From: Sebaldella sp.
GTDB lineage: Bacteria; Fusobacteriota; Fusobacteriia; Fusobacteriales; Leptotrichiaceae
Assembly: GCA_018058425.1 (NCBI GenBank)
Contig: JAGOZX010000001.1
Coordinates: forward strand, 32,270 to 96,269
DNA: 64,000 bases
Reading direction: 5' to 3'
Positions 1 through 9,784 of the stretch are shown piece after piece. The position numbers were made by a program, and so were the translations under genes. Each line of letters starts with the position of its first letter. Within the stretch, counting starts at the first letter, position 1. The notes beneath the pieces were generated by a model. The model worked only from the letters and a program-made list of their open reading frames with translations. It searched no databases and was not told the DNA's origin.

Positions 1-3000
1 AAACTTCCATTTTCTAAGAAATATCCGTTACTTCCTACTCCTAAGTAAAACTTATTTTCATCCATAAAAGAACTATCAAATATTCCTGATTTTATATATA
101 CTGCTGTACTATTCTCATCAGTTGTTATACTATCCATACTATCTATAAAACTAGAGTTTTCAGTATACAAACCTATACCATTTTTTCCTGTTTCTAATTT
201 TCCTAACTTTATAGTTCTAAAAGTATCTACTTTATTTAAATATACTGCTGTTCCATTATCTCCGACTTTTATTAGACCTCCAGCTGAGTTATCTAAATTA
301 GAATTTTCTACATAGATTCCTAATGATCCGCTATTTAAGTCATTGATTCCTAAAAGTGTTAGACCACCAGTCCCCATTATAATATTTGCTTTTTCTCCAC
401 TTGAAACTATTCCTATACTTTTAGTACCACCTATTTGTGTTATCTCATTTCCAATTGTTCCTATTCTTAAACTAGTTCCTATTATATTATCTACACTTCC
501 ATTTAGGTAAATTCCTATTCCATTTTCCCCTAATTCTATATTACTATTAAATTCTACTTCTCCTTGATTAGCATACAATCCTATATTCTTTCCAATTGAA
601 GATACCTTTATACTTCCACTACCAGAAACTTTTATATTTTCATTTTTTGAATATATTCCTATACTATTATTTATTGCTGAATTACTTGTATTTTCTATTA
701 TTCCATTATTTATTGTTTCAAGATTATCTAGTATATTATAGTTTTTTGAATTTACAGCTATTCCAATTCCGCCATCAGTAACATTTATTTTATTTAAATT
801 TTCTAGTTTTTTTAATCCTGTATTTCCATTATCCATTACATATATTCCAGTTCCACCACTTACATTTATTACTCCAGAATTTCTAACAACTGATGCAACA
901 GAGCTTACAGGTGAATTTGAAGTCACTTCATATAAAATGCCAATTCCATCATCGCCCGACAAATTAATTGTATTTCCTGATGCAAAATTTATACTATTCC
1001 ATCCAGAATATATTCCTATGCTCTTATTATTTATATTAAATGCTGTATTTACCAAGTTTAATGTATTTGAAGTTTGTGAATCTAAATAAATTCCATAATT
1101 AAAATTATCTGGTTCATTATTTGTTACTGTTATACTTCCTCCTGTATTTAGCACTCCTCCATTTTTTACATATGCTCCTATTGTATTTCCAACAGTATTT
1201 AGTGTTATTTTACTTCCTGTTCCTAAGTTTACTATTCCTCCTTCATTAAAAATAGCACCATTAGTCTTTAAGCTATTATTATTTCCAGAAATTCCAGCAA
1301 CTTTAAGTTCAATACTCCCATTATTTTGGAATTTGGAATTTATATTTACGACTCCTATATTCATATTTGAATCTCTATTTAGATTTAAATTTATTTCTCC
1401 AGAATTAAAAATTGTATTATTTACTAGTCCTCCATTAATTCCATACATTCCAATATTTTCATTATTAATAGAGTTTATATTTATTTTTTGATTATTTATA
1501 ATTACTGTGTTTCCATCTTTATTTGTAGAGGCCATTCCCACAGAATTTTCAGTTTCAGCACTTAAGTTTATTATACCATTATTTATATTAGTACCATTAT
1601 CTACTCTCACTCCATTGCTATTTTCACTATATACTTCTATTATCCCAGTATTTATAAAAGACTTATTAGCTATAGTTTGGTATAATCCTGTAGAATTTTC
1701 ACCATTTACAGTGATTAAACCATTATTTAGTACTGCATTATTGGGTAAAATAACTCCACCAGGCAGTACAGCTACACCATAGTTATTTTTCCCATATAAA
1801 TTTATTTCTCCATCCTGAACAAATTTATTAGAAAAAATTATGCTCGGATCTAAATTTGTATATGTTCCAGTAAAGTTTCCTTGTAAATTTCCCTTCTTAA
1901 GGTAAATTCCATAACTGCTATCTCCATATAAATTTATTTCCGCGCCTAATTTATTTACAACTCCTATTGCAGTGGTAGTATTTAGTACTTCTATTCCTAT
2001 ACTTGTATTTCCATTTAGAGTTATTCCCCCCCAATTTTCTGCTTGAAGTAAATTTCCTCCTCCTATAAAGTCTATTCCTATAACATTATAACTAGAAGAA
2101 CTAGATATTATCTTTCCTTTATTTATATAAATAGAATTTCCTGGTCCTGAATATCCCTGCTCTGTTTCTACTGCTTTGGAATTATTAGCATTTATTATTA
2201 GATTTCCAGTTGTAGTTACTGATATAATTTGATTTAAATCACCTACTGGTGACCCAAGCTCTCCTCTATGACTTTCTATAGCTATTATTCTCGATCCTGG
2301 TAAGTTTGTTCCTATATCTGAACTTATAATATAACTTAAATTACCATTTCCACCTGCTTTATTTCTATTATTTGAGTCTTCAGTGCCTATAAACTGGACC
2401 AAAGCTGTTTGTTTTGCATTACTTGCCAACATAGTTCCATTTGTAAAATCTGCAAAATTAGTATATAAATTTTGAGCAGTTGACCAATTGTTATAACCAT
2501 TAGCATTTCCTGCTAAACTTATTGTTGGAATAACTATATCAGCAAAAAATTTAGGAAATATATTTATATCTAGTAATTCTATCTCTTTATCTCTTGTTAT
2601 ATTTATACTCTCTACTTCTAATGAACTTATACCCGAAAATTTAATATCAGGTAAATTTTTAGATATTGGAATATCTATACTTATTGGATTTTTAGCAATC
2701 ATTATATCTGGAATTTCTGGTATTATAGGTACATTCAAATCTATATTTTTATCACTAAAAGATATAAACCTTTTTCGTATTATTGGACTTAATTTAAAAA
2801 GTCTTTTTTCTGGTGGTAAAAGTTCTAATTCATTTGTGTTTGTTTCACCCTGACCCTTTTTTTTATAATCATAAAAAGCACTAAAAAATACCTGCCACTC
2901 CAAATACTCTTTTTCATTAGTATTTTTAGATTTTTCAGTTTTTTTTAGTGCCTTTGTTTTATTAGTATTTTTATTTACTCCTAAACTTTTATTTTCACTT

Positions 3001-3047
3001 AACATAATCCCGTTTAATACACACATTAGGAATATAAATCTCTTCAT
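1..3047 (-). CDS. Autotransporter-type surface protein, N-terminal part (3' end outside window)
   Basis: The reading frame starts at ATG 3047 behind an AAGGAG ribosome site (3052-3058) and stays open for 1015 codons to the left edge. Residues 1-17 or so form a signal peptide (MKRFIFLMCVLNG). Next comes a Lys-rich linker, then a charged and aromatic segment (EWQVFFSAFYDYKKKG) typical of the N-terminus of fusobacterial autotransporters. A Pro/Ile-rich stretch follows. From about residue 180 onward the protein is dominated by Asn/Gly/Ser/Ile-rich repeats of the type GIGIYxxN and NxGxIxxxG, as in a beta-helix passenger. The C-terminal beta-barrel is not in the window, so the type V secretion call is inferred. 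Likely role: surface adhesion or host contact. It is transcribed away from the superoperon to its right. Confidence 0.8.
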   Translation of the reverse strand, partial: MKRFIFLMCVLNGIMLSENKSLGVNKNTNKTKALKKTEKSKNTNEKEYLEWQVFFSAFYDYKKKGQGETNTNELELLPPEKRLFKLSPIIRKRFISFSDKNIDLNVPIIPEIPDIMIAKNPISIDIPISKNLPDIKFSGISSLEVESINITRDKEIELLDINIFPKFFADIVIPTISLAGNANGYNNWSTAQNLYTNFADFTNGTMLASNAKQTALVQFIGTEDSNNRNKAGGNGNLSYIISSDIGTNLPGSRIIAIESHRGELGSPVGDLNQIISVTTTGNLIINANNSKAVETEQGYSGPGNSIYINKGKIISSSSSYNVIGIDFIGGGNLLQAENWGGITLNGNTSIGIEVLNTTTAIGVVNKLGAEINLYGDSSYGIYLKKGNLQGNFTGTYTNLDPSIIFSNKFVQDGEINLYGKNNYGVAVLPGGVILPNNAVLNNGLITVNGENSTGLYQTIANKSFINTGIIEVYSENSNGVRVDNGTNINNGIINLSAETENSVGMASTNKDGNTVIINNQKININSINNENIGMYGINGGLVNNTIFNSGEINLNLNRDSNMNIGVVNINSKFQNNGSIELKVAGISGNNNSLKTNGAIFNEGGIVNLGTGSKITLNTVGNTIGAYVKNGGVLNTGGSITVTNNEPDNFNYGIYLDSQTSNTLNLVNTAFNINNKSIGIYSGWNSINFASGNTINLSGDDGIGILYEVTSNSPVSSVASVVRNSGVINVSGGTGIYVMDNGNTGLKKLENLNKINVTDGGIGIAVNSKNYNILDNLETINNGIIENTSNSAINNSIGIYSKNENIKVSGSGSIKVSSIGKNIGLYANQGEVEFNSNIELGENGIGIYLNGSVDNIIGTSLRIGTIGNEITQIGGTKSIGIVSSGEKANIIMGTGGLTLLGINDLNSGSLGIYVENSNLDNSAGGLIKVGDNGTAVYLNKVDTFRTIKLGKLETGKNGIGLYTENSSFIDSMDSITTDENSTAVYIKSGIFDSSFMDENKFYLGVGSNGYFLENGS

Positions 3048-3361
3048 TCAAAACTCCTTATTTTATTGACTAACTTATTGCTTTTATCTTCAATATACAA
3101 TCTTTAATTCGTACATACACAATACTTCAGGTTTATTTTTTATTTTCTTTATTTTTTGTATTTTTTTAGACTAGACTTTAATTACACTAATCTTAAATAC
3201 ATCTATTTATATTTTTATATTTAATAATATTATGCATCAAATTTTTAGATCGATCATTCATTCTAAAAATAAATAAAACACAATCTGTTAAACATTATAC
3301 ACTATATTTTAAAAAATTACAAAAAAATAATGATATAAAATCATTATTTTTTATTAAGTAT
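3048..3361. other. Spacer between autotransporter and superoperon end
   Basis: This AT-rich spacer contains the terminator at 3321-3352, a second 8-bp hairpin (TTTTTAGA 3242-3249 with TCTAAAAA 3262-3269) and presumably the autotransporter promoter. Several minus-strand TATAAA-like boxes are present but none is convincing enough to single out. Confidence 0.4.
3321..3352 (-). terminator. Intrinsic terminator closing the superoperon
   Basis: A 13-bp perfect hairpin (AAAAAATAATGAT with ATCATTATTTTTT, 5-nt loop) lies just past the stop of the pseudouridine synthase gene. It ends in a U-run on the minus strand and could work in both directions. Confidence 0.7.
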
Positions 3362-4234
3362 TTATTTATTCGAAACTTTTTCTATAAATTCATTATAGTC
3401 TATTTCAAATATATGCTCATCAAATTTCAAGTAATATGCTATCAACATCAGTTCTTTACACTTATCTCTAATTCCATATTTTTTATCTCCTATAATAGGA
3501 GTTCCAAAATTTGCCAATTGGATACGAATCTGATGTTTTCTTCCCGTAATTAACTCTGCCTCTAAAACAGTATATTTATTATCTAAAATCTTTATTTTTT
3601 TAAATACTGTTTTTGAATATTTACCTTTTTCTCCATCAGAAATAATCACTCTATTTTCCTGTGTTTCTAGATAATTTTCTATTTCAAAATTCTTTTTTTC
3701 TATATTTCCATGAACAATAACAATATATTTTTTCACTAACTCATTATTTCTAATTTTTTCAGTTAAATCTCTAAGAGTTTTAGGATTCTTAGCTCCTAAA
3801 ACTAATCCTTTTGTATCTTTATCTATTCTATTAGCAAAATTTATATTATCATTTTTCATTATCTGCTTAAATACCTCAGCTAAACCATAGTCATTTGAAG
3901 TTCCTTTATGCACAGTTACTCCACTTGGTTTATTTATCACAAGATAATTATCATCTTCATAAAAAATCATATCTTGATACTTTTCTTTATCAATATTGAT
4001 TTTAGAAAAACTTTTATTCTTTTTTACTTCTACAGCCTCTTCTTTTAAGAGATTTATTTCTATAATATCATCTAGTTTAAGTCTATAATTTTCTTTTTGT
4101 TTTTTATTATTTACTTTTACTTTCCCTGTTCTTATAGATTCAAATATCTTACTCAAATTTTCATTCTTAAACTTACGTCGTAAAAACCTGTCTAATCTCA
4201 TACCTTCTATATTTTCATCACATTTTATTTCCAT
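3362..4234 (-). CDS. RluA-family pseudouridine synthase
   Basis: This 290-aa enzyme would isomerise uridine to pseudouridine in rRNA or tRNA. An N-terminal S4 RNA-binding domain covers about residues 10-65 (MRLDRFLRRK). The catalytic domain follows, with VINKPSGVTVHKG (98-110), the active-site motif NRIDKDTKGLVL (135-146, Asp138 the predicted nucleophile; most relatives have His before Arg) and GRKHQIRIQL near residue 230. The S4 plus RluA layout is that of RluC/RluD proteins, but the RNA target cannot be read from sequence. It is the last gene of the superoperon, 7 nt after rodA, and is followed by a terminator. Confidence 0.9.
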   Translation of the reverse strand: MEIKCDENIEGMRLDRFLRRKFKNENLSKIFESIRTGKVKVNNKKQKENYRLKLDDIIEINLLKEEAVEVKKNKSFSKINIDKEKYQDMIFYEDDNYLVINKPSGVTVHKGTSNDYGLAEVFKQIMKNDNINFANRIDKDTKGLVLGAKNPKTLRDLTEKIRNNELVKKYIVIVHGNIEKKNFEIENYLETQENRVIISDGEKGKYSKTVFKKIKILDNKYTVLEAELITGRKHQIRIQLANFGTPIIGDKKYGIRDKCKELMLIAYYLKFDEHIFEIDYNEFIEKVSNK

Positions 4235-4241
4235 AATTCCT

Positions 4242-5357
4242 CTAATCTATATGTATTTTTATACTTTGAACTAAGCCTATCAGTGCAAAAGCTGACATAT
4301 ATGAACTGCCGCCATAACTTAAAAATAGTAGTGGTTTTCCAGTTACTGGCATCATTCCCATTGTCATTCCCACATTTACTATTAAATGAAAAAAGAATAC
4401 GCTTGCGACGCCATATAGTATCAATTTACCAAAGTCATCTTCAATAAATTTACAAGGCCTTAATATAAAGAAAATAAGTAAGAAGTATAGTATTATAACT
4501 CCTGCTGATCCTACAAATCCTAATTCTTCTGAAATAATTGAAAAAATAAAGTCTGTCTGTGCCTCTGGTAAAAAGCTTAATCTACTCTGACTTCCTTTAA
4601 AAATCCCTGTTCCTGTAAGTCCTCCAGCACCTATTGATATCTTAGACTGAATTATATGCCATCCATCTCCTTTAGTATCTTGCTCTGGATGCAGAAAAGT
4701 TGTCACTCTTTTTTTCTGATAATCCTTAAATCCAAACATATAAACTGGAAGTGCTAAAACTAAAGCTATCAGCCCAAGAAAAATTAAAGATTTCATATTA
4801 GCACCATATAAAAATATCATAGTTAGAAAAATAAAAACTATAGCTAATGTTGTTCCTAAATCTGGCTGTATTAATATAAGCACTGAAATAATTGATACAG
4901 GTATAAAAACAGTTATTATATCCCCTATACTATTTATCCCATCTTTAAATTTCTTTGTAATAAATGATGCTAAAATTATAATTACCGCAACTTTTACGAA
5001 TTCCGACGGTTGTATAGTAAAGGGTCCTAATTTTATCCATCTTTGGGCTCCTAGTGTTGTTTTTCCAGCAAATCTAACAATAAGTAATAATCCTATACTT
5101 ATGAGATTAAATAAGAGAGCTTTACTTTTTAACTTTCTATAGTCATAAAACATTATTATTATCATTATTATTGTTCCTAGTATTACCCAAAATACATGCT
5201 TTATGATAATTGATCTAGTCGCAGGATTATCCTTTGTAGCACTATAAATAAAGATAGTCCCTATAATCACAAGTGTATATACTATTAGAAGAATTAATTT
5301 GTCTATTCTATAAAAACTAGTTTGTAGTCTTCTTGATAATTGTTTATTATTAAACAT
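4242..5357 (-). CDS. rodA: SEDS-family peptidoglycan polymerase RodA
   Basis: This 371-aa polytopic membrane protein has about ten hydrophobic segments. SEDS hallmarks include LGAQRWIKLGPFTIQPSEF (about 103-121), an extracellular loop with QPDLGTTL, IQSKISIGAGGLTGTGIFKG (about 222-241) and the C-terminal MPVTGKPLLFLSYGGSS. The family polymerises lipid II glycan strands together with a class B PBP. RodA is preferred over FtsW because of its length, the absence of a long N-terminal extension, and its place outside a division cluster. The gene follows dut by 11 nt and lies inside the superoperon. A paralogous FtsW elsewhere in the genome would be expected. Confidence 0.88.
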   Translation of the reverse strand: MFNNKQLSRRLQTSFYRIDKLILLIVYTLVIIGTIFIYSATKDNPATRSIIIKHVFWVILGTIIMIIIMFYDYRKLKSKALLFNLISIGLLLIVRFAGKTTLGAQRWIKLGPFTIQPSEFVKVAVIIILASFITKKFKDGINSIGDIITVFIPVSIISVLILIQPDLGTTLAIVFIFLTMIFLYGANMKSLIFLGLIALVLALPVYMFGFKDYQKKRVTTFLHPEQDTKGDGWHIIQSKISIGAGGLTGTGIFKGSQSRLSFLPEAQTDFIFSIISEELGFVGSAGVIILYFLLIFFILRPCKFIEDDFGKLILYGVASVFFFHLIVNVGMTMGMMPVTGKPLLFLSYGGSSYMSAFALIGLVQSIKIHID

Positions 5358-5368
5358 CGTTTCTCCTT

Positions 5369-5809
5369 TTATTTTCCAGTGTGCCCAAAGCCACCTTCTC
5401 CACGTATTGTTTCTGAAAGTTCATCCATTACTTTAAAATCTGAGTGATAAATTTTACTTAATATAAGCTGACCCACTCTTTCTTTTGGCTGGATCTTATA
5501 AGTTTCATTACTTAAATTAATAAGTAAGACTTTTATTTCTCCTCTATAATCTGAATCAATAGTTCCAGGAGTATTTAATACAGTTACACCATGCTTAAAA
5601 GCTAGTCCGCTTCTAGGTCTTACTTGTATCTCAAATCCCACAGGAATCTCTAATTTTATTCCAGTAGGAACTAAATATCGTTCTAGAGATTTTAACTCTA
5701 TTTCTTCTTCTATATTAGCTGAAACATCTAGACCTGCTGATCCTTCAGTCATATATTTAGGAATTTCCACATTATTTTCTATAGTTATTCCAACTTTTAT
5801 TTTTTCCAT
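5369..5809 (-). CDS. dut: dUTP diphosphatase
   Basis: This 146-aa trimeric-type dUTPase hydrolyses dUTP to dUMP and pyrophosphate. All five family motifs are present in order: SAGLDVSA (23-30), PRSGLAFKHG (about 66-75), GTIDSDYRGEIKVLLIN (with the catalytic Asp), ERVGQLIL, and the C-terminal RGEGGFGHTGK arm that closes over the nucleotide. The start overlaps the 3' end of the M16 peptidase gene by 13 nt, indicating translational coupling. Confidence 0.96.
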   Translation of the reverse strand: MEKIKVGITIENNVEIPKYMTEGSAGLDVSANIEEEIELKSLERYLVPTGIKLEIPVGFEIQVRPRSGLAFKHGVTVLNTPGTIDSDYRGEIKVLLINLSNETYKIQPKERVGQLILSKIYHSDFKVMDELSETIRGEGGFGHTGK

Positions 5810-7023
5810 TTTATATCTCCTAATATTGTAACATTTTCTTCATAATATTTATCCTTTATAAATTCATTGATACTTTCTAAGTCCAATTCCCTTATATCTT
5901 CTCTCATTTTGTCTTCATCAAATACTTGACCATACTTTAAGAAATGATTACCGACGATACTCATTCTATTTCTTACATTTTCAAGAGAAAAAGCTATTTT
6001 GCTCAAAAACTTATTTTGTGCCTTTTCTAACTCTAATTTTGTAATACCTGTTTTTCTCAAAGTTAAAAACTCATCTTTTGTTATATTTATAGCTTTTTTG
6101 TAAGATTTTTCATTAGTTCCAATATAAGTTGTAACTACTCCGCCTTCTTTATATGACTGATTAAATGTATGTACTGAATAAGCAAGTCCTAATTCTTCTC
6201 TGATTTTCAAAAATAATCTTGAGCTCATAGAACCACCCATAATGCTTGATACTATTTCATAGTATAACTTATTTTCATCAAGATAAGAAGTTCCAGGATA
6301 AGAGATACAAATATTTACTTGTTTTATATCTTTTGTATGTCCTTTTTCTCCACTTTTAAATTCAAAGTCTATTTCCTTATATCTATCCACTTTTTCAGCT
6401 TTTAAATTACCAAAATATTTATCTATAATTTTTTTTACACTCTCTTTTTTAAAATTACCAGAAACCACTACTACTAAATTATCTTTAGTATATCTCTCAT
6501 CATAATACTTTAATATATCTGCCCGCTCAAAACTTCTTACACTCTCTTCTGTTCCAATAATGGGTTTCCCAAGATTACCTTTCACAGCATCATTTATATT
6601 CATCTCCATTACTAAATCATCTGGAGTATCTTGGTACATTTTTATTTCTTCTATTATTACATCTTTTTCCTTTTCCAATTCTGCTTCATCAAACGAAGAA
6701 TTTCCAACCATATCGCATAAAATATCAAGAGCTTGCTCCACATAATCCTTTAACACACTAACATAATAAACTGTTTCTTCTTTACTGGTATATGCATTAA
6801 TACTTCCGCCTAAATAATCTACTTCTTGTGATATCTCAGTATAATTTCTCTTTTTAGTCCCTTTAAACATCATGTGTTCTATTACATGTGATAAACCGGC
6901 TTCTTCTTCCAGTTCATCTTTTGATCCAGTTTTAATAAAAACTCCAATTGATGCAGATGAAACATTTGAAATATAATCATATATTATTTTAATTCCTTTA
7001 GGGGTGTTAGTCATTTTTAACAT
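5797..7023 (-). CDS. M16-family zinc peptidase
   Basis: This 408-aa protein of the insulinase/processing-peptidase family carries the inverted zinc motif HxxEH as HVIEH (His46, Glu49, His50), with the third ligand expected in the downstream ELEKEKDVIIEEI helix (about 115-127). The C-terminal half (GGSMSSRLFLKIREELGLAYS) is the usual second M16 domain. It has no signal peptide, so it is probably cytoplasmic, as in the YmxG/PqqL-like group found beside dut in other bacteria. It lies 12 nt after lptG. Confidence 0.9.
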   Translation of the reverse strand: MLKMTNTPKGIKIIYDYISNVSSASIGVFIKTGSKDELEEEAGLSHVIEHMMFKGTKKRNYTEISQEVDYLGGSINAYTSKEETVYYVSVLKDYVEQALDILCDMVGNSSFDEAELEKEKDVIIEEIKMYQDTPDDLVMEMNINDAVKGNLGKPIIGTEESVRSFERADILKYYDERYTKDNLVVVVSGNFKKESVKKIIDKYFGNLKAEKVDRYKEIDFEFKSGEKGHTKDIKQVNICISYPGTSYLDENKLYYEIVSSIMGGSMSSRLFLKIREELGLAYSVHTFNQSYKEGGVVTTYIGTNEKSYKKAINITKDEFLTLRKTGITKLELEKAQNKFLSKIAFSLENVRNRMSIVGNHFLKYGQVFDEDKMREDIRELDLESINEFIKDKYYEENVTILGDIKWKK

Positions 7024-7035
7024 ATCTCTCTCCTT

Positions 7036-8118
7036 CTAATACTCAGCTTTTCTAAATAAATATATCCCCAATGCAAAAAACACTATGTTTGTTAACCATG
7101 CTGTTATATACAATGGTAATGTTGATACTACTGGTCCTACTGACCTTAATATAGTAGATATTCCATAATAACTGTAACCTATTAGAACTGACAAACCAAT
7201 ATTTATTGCAGCGCCTCCTCTAACATACTTACTACCCAGTGATAGTCCTATAAAACTCATAATAAAAGATGAAAAGGCAAAAGATAATCTATTATATAAT
7301 TCTGAAAATAAATCATCAGTATTTGCTCCAACTCTGCTATAATAAACTGATTTCTCACGTAATTCTTTTAGTGTTAACTCTTTTGCTTTTACTTGATCTG
7401 CTAAAATTTCGCTTGGAGTTGAAGTAAAGTTGAACTTTTCACTTGAAAATGGTGCTTCCACATTTCCCATAGCACTAAGCTCTTTTAAATCAGTAAATTC
7501 CCAAACTTTTGTTTTCTCATTATATATAGCTTTTGGTGCAGTATATATTGATTTCACTCCTTCAAAGTCTTTATTAAAGTCGATAATCATAATTATTTCC
7601 ATAATGTTTTTATCTCTATTTACATAACCTGTATAAAGCATACGAGTTTTGTCTAACTTTATATACACATTTTCTTTTTCATTCTTTTTTGCTTCTTCTT
7701 CTTGTTTTAGCCTAGAATCCTTCATTTCTCTCTTTTTCTTATTAGACTCAGGTAAAACATTTATACTCATATACATTGTTCCTACAGAAACTAAAATTGA
7801 AAACATTATAGGAAAAAGTACAAATCGTCTAAAACTAATTCCTGAAGTTTTTACTGCTGTTACTTCCAGTCTTTGAGCCATTTTACTTATTGTTAATAAA
7901 CTTCCTAGTAAAATTCCTAGAGGAGCTGTATTTACAATGATTTCTGGCAGCCCATATCTTACATAAATCAAACTGTCTTTTAGTGTAAATTTCTTTTCCA
8001 TTATCCAACCAGTTATGTTTATACTTTCTGCTAACATGAAAATCATGAAGAACATTGTCATTCCTAAAATGAATCCCTTTATATAATTAATCAAAATATA
8101 TCTATCTAATTTATTCAT
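7036..8118 (-). CDS. lptG: LPS-export permease LptG (YjgQ family)
   Basis: This 360-aa protein has the LptF/G layout. Two to three N-terminal membrane segments (about 10-120) are followed by a periplasmic beta-rich domain (about 130-255) and three C-terminal membrane segments. It includes the conserved N-terminal MNKLDRYILINYIKGF. With LptF and the ATPase LptB it extracts LPS from the inner membrane. It abuts the upstream paralogue (start base 8118 shared with the previous stop). The assignment to LptG rather than LptF is based only on gene order lptF-lptG, as in E. coli. Confidence 0.85.
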   Translation of the reverse strand: MNKLDRYILINYIKGFILGMTMFFMIFMLAESINITGWIMEKKFTLKDSLIYVRYGLPEIIVNTAPLGILLGSLLTISKMAQRLEVTAVKTSGISFRRFVLFPIMFSILVSVGTMYMSINVLPESNKKKREMKDSRLKQEEEAKKNEKENVYIKLDKTRMLYTGYVNRDKNIMEIIMIIDFNKDFEGVKSIYTAPKAIYNEKTKVWEFTDLKELSAMGNVEAPFSSEKFNFTSTPSEILADQVKAKELTLKELREKSVYYSRVGANTDDLFSELYNRLSFAFSSFIMSFIGLSLGSKYVRGGAAINIGLSVLIGYSYYGISTILRSVGPVVSTLPLYITAWLTNIVFFALGIYLFRKAEY

Positions 8119-9212
8119 TATCTACTCCTTGACTTTTTAATAGATAATATTATACAAAGCAATAATAAAATTAAATTTGGTGTCCACATGGCTAGTGACG
8201 GATGAATATGATTTTTTTGTACAACTACCTTTGCATAATTAACTAATCCTATATAAACAAATATTACTATTAAGCTTATTCCAAAACTTATTCCTTTACC
8301 TGCTCTTTTATTTGATACTGACAGCATTACACCTAACCAGCATAATAACACACTTGCAAAAGGACCTATTATTCTTTCATTATACTTAATGAGATATTTT
8401 ATAGAATCTTCATATGGTTCACCATTCTTAACTGCTTCTTTATAACTATCTTGTAATTCTTTTAAATTCATTTCACTTCTTGATTTTTTTTCTATGTCCT
8501 CTTGTTTAAAAAATGTACTTAGTGGTAGATACTGTTCTTCATACTTTGCTACCACTTCTCTATTTCCATTTTCATCAAAATTATAACCTTCTACTTTTTT
8601 TAAAATAATATATCCTGGTTCAAACTTTGCTTTATCTGCTAAAAATACAGTTGGATAACGACCCTTTTTAGGAGTTTGAAATAATACAAATTTACTTGCT
8701 TCTGCTTTTTGATTATCCACCTTATCTACATAAAATCCAAAACCGGCGTCTGAATTCGATAAGAATACTTTTTCCTCTGTAAGAGAACTTGGCCTAGAAG
8801 AAAACAATACTCTTTTTTCTAAGTTTATATTATTTAAAGCTCTTGGATTTACTTTTATTTCCATAAACAAACCAATAAAAGTCAGTATTATTCCAAAAAT
8901 AATTGCTGGTCTAGTAAGTCTAAGTAAGCTAATCCCCGAACTCTCTATTGCTATTAATTCATTTGATTCTGATAAACTTCCATAAGCAAGCATAACTCCT
9001 AGAAATGCTCCCATTGGAATGGTCTGTGTTAATACTCCTGGTACTAAATAAATAAAATAATCAAGTACAGATAAAGCTGGAAGATCATTTGCAAATAACT
9101 TTTCCATTATTTCTATAAATACGTTTATTATTAGTATAAAAGTAAAAATACTTATTCCAAAAATTGAAGGTAATATCAGTGTTTTGTATATATATTTATC
9201 TATTATTTTCAT
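8118..9212 (-). CDS. lptF: LPS-export permease LptF (YjgP family)
   Basis: This 364-aa paralogue of the next gene has the same three-part layout. The N-terminal start MKIIDKYIYKTLILPSIFG is followed by IPMGAFLGVMLAYGSLSESNE, typical of LptF. It then has a periplasmic domain around residues 130-265 and three terminal membrane helices. It is the inner-membrane half-transporter of the Lpt bridge. It overlaps the cvpA-like stop by 4 nt. Having lptF and lptG in the same transcript as lptB and an LptC/LptA-like protein indicates co-production of the whole inner-membrane complex. Confidence 0.85.
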   Translation of the reverse strand: MKIIDKYIYKTLILPSIFGISIFTFILIINVFIEIMEKLFANDLPALSVLDYFIYLVPGVLTQTIPMGAFLGVMLAYGSLSESNELIAIESSGISLLRLTRPAIIFGIILTFIGLFMEIKVNPRALNNINLEKRVLFSSRPSSLTEEKVFLSNSDAGFGFYVDKVDNQKAEASKFVLFQTPKKGRYPTVFLADKAKFEPGYIILKKVEGYNFDENGNREVVAKYEEQYLPLSTFFKQEDIEKKSRSEMNLKELQDSYKEAVKNGEPYEDSIKYLIKYNERIIGPFASVLLCWLGVMLSVSNKRAGKGISFGISLIVIFVYIGLVNYAKVVVQKNHIHPSLAMWTPNLILLLLCIILSIKKSRSR

Positions 9213-9784
9213 TTCTCACCTTCGGTTTTTTCATTATTTTCTATTTGCTCTAAAATTTCATTCTTAAAATTTGTTTCATCATGATCCTCTTTAAATTCTT
9301 TAAGAGTATCCTGTATAAAATCTGGAAATACGTCTGAATAGCTGTATAAGTAAGTTGATATTACATTAACTGAGACACTTTCTTTCATTGTTTTGTTTAG
9401 AGACTCATTTGTTTTTGAAACTAATAAAAGAATTACAAAAATTATAAAAACTAAGAAACTTCCTCTTACTAGCCCTAATACACCGCCCATTATATTGTCC
9501 ATTCTTTTTAATTTTATTAATTTCAAAAACCTCTTAAATAAATTTAGTATTATAAATAAAATTACAAAAATTACAACTACAGTATATAAAAATAGCTTCA
9601 TATTATCCAAAAGAGTCACTTGATCTTTTTTAAAAAATTCTACTACAAAAGGATATAATATATTCCCTAAATAAATAGATAATAATGTTATAAAAATTCC
9701 AAAAAACTCAAAAATAAAACCCTTTTTATATCCTAAAAGGAAAAATAAAAATAATATAATTAAAAAAGCTATGTCTATAGTCAT
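9209..9784 (-). CDS. cvpA: CvpA-family membrane protein
   Basis: This 191-aa protein has four hydrophobic segments in residues 3-120 and a charged C-terminal tail. The start (IAFLIILFLFFLLGYKKGF) and the central MDNIMGGVLGLVRG motif match the CvpA/YshB family. Members are linked to colicin V production and envelope stress, but no biochemical activity is agreed. It overlaps alr by 4 nt and lptF by 4 nt, so it is translated in a tightly coupled block. Confidence 0.85.
   Translation of the reverse strand: MTIDIAFLIILFLFFLLGYKKGFIFEFFGIFITLLSIYLGNILYPFVVEFFKKDQVTLLDNMKLFLYTVVVIFVILFIILNLFKRFLKLIKLKRMDNIMGGVLGLVRGSFLVFIIFVILLLVSKTNESLNKTMKESVSVNVISTYLYSYSDVFPDFIQDTLKEFKEDHDETNFKNEILEQIENNEKTEGEK

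Noticed and set aside
1507..1782. Plus-strand 91-aa frame and a similar one at 596-781 inside the autotransporter region
   Set aside because: They lie antisense to a continuous 1015-codon minus-strand frame with signal peptide and repeats; no ribosome site.
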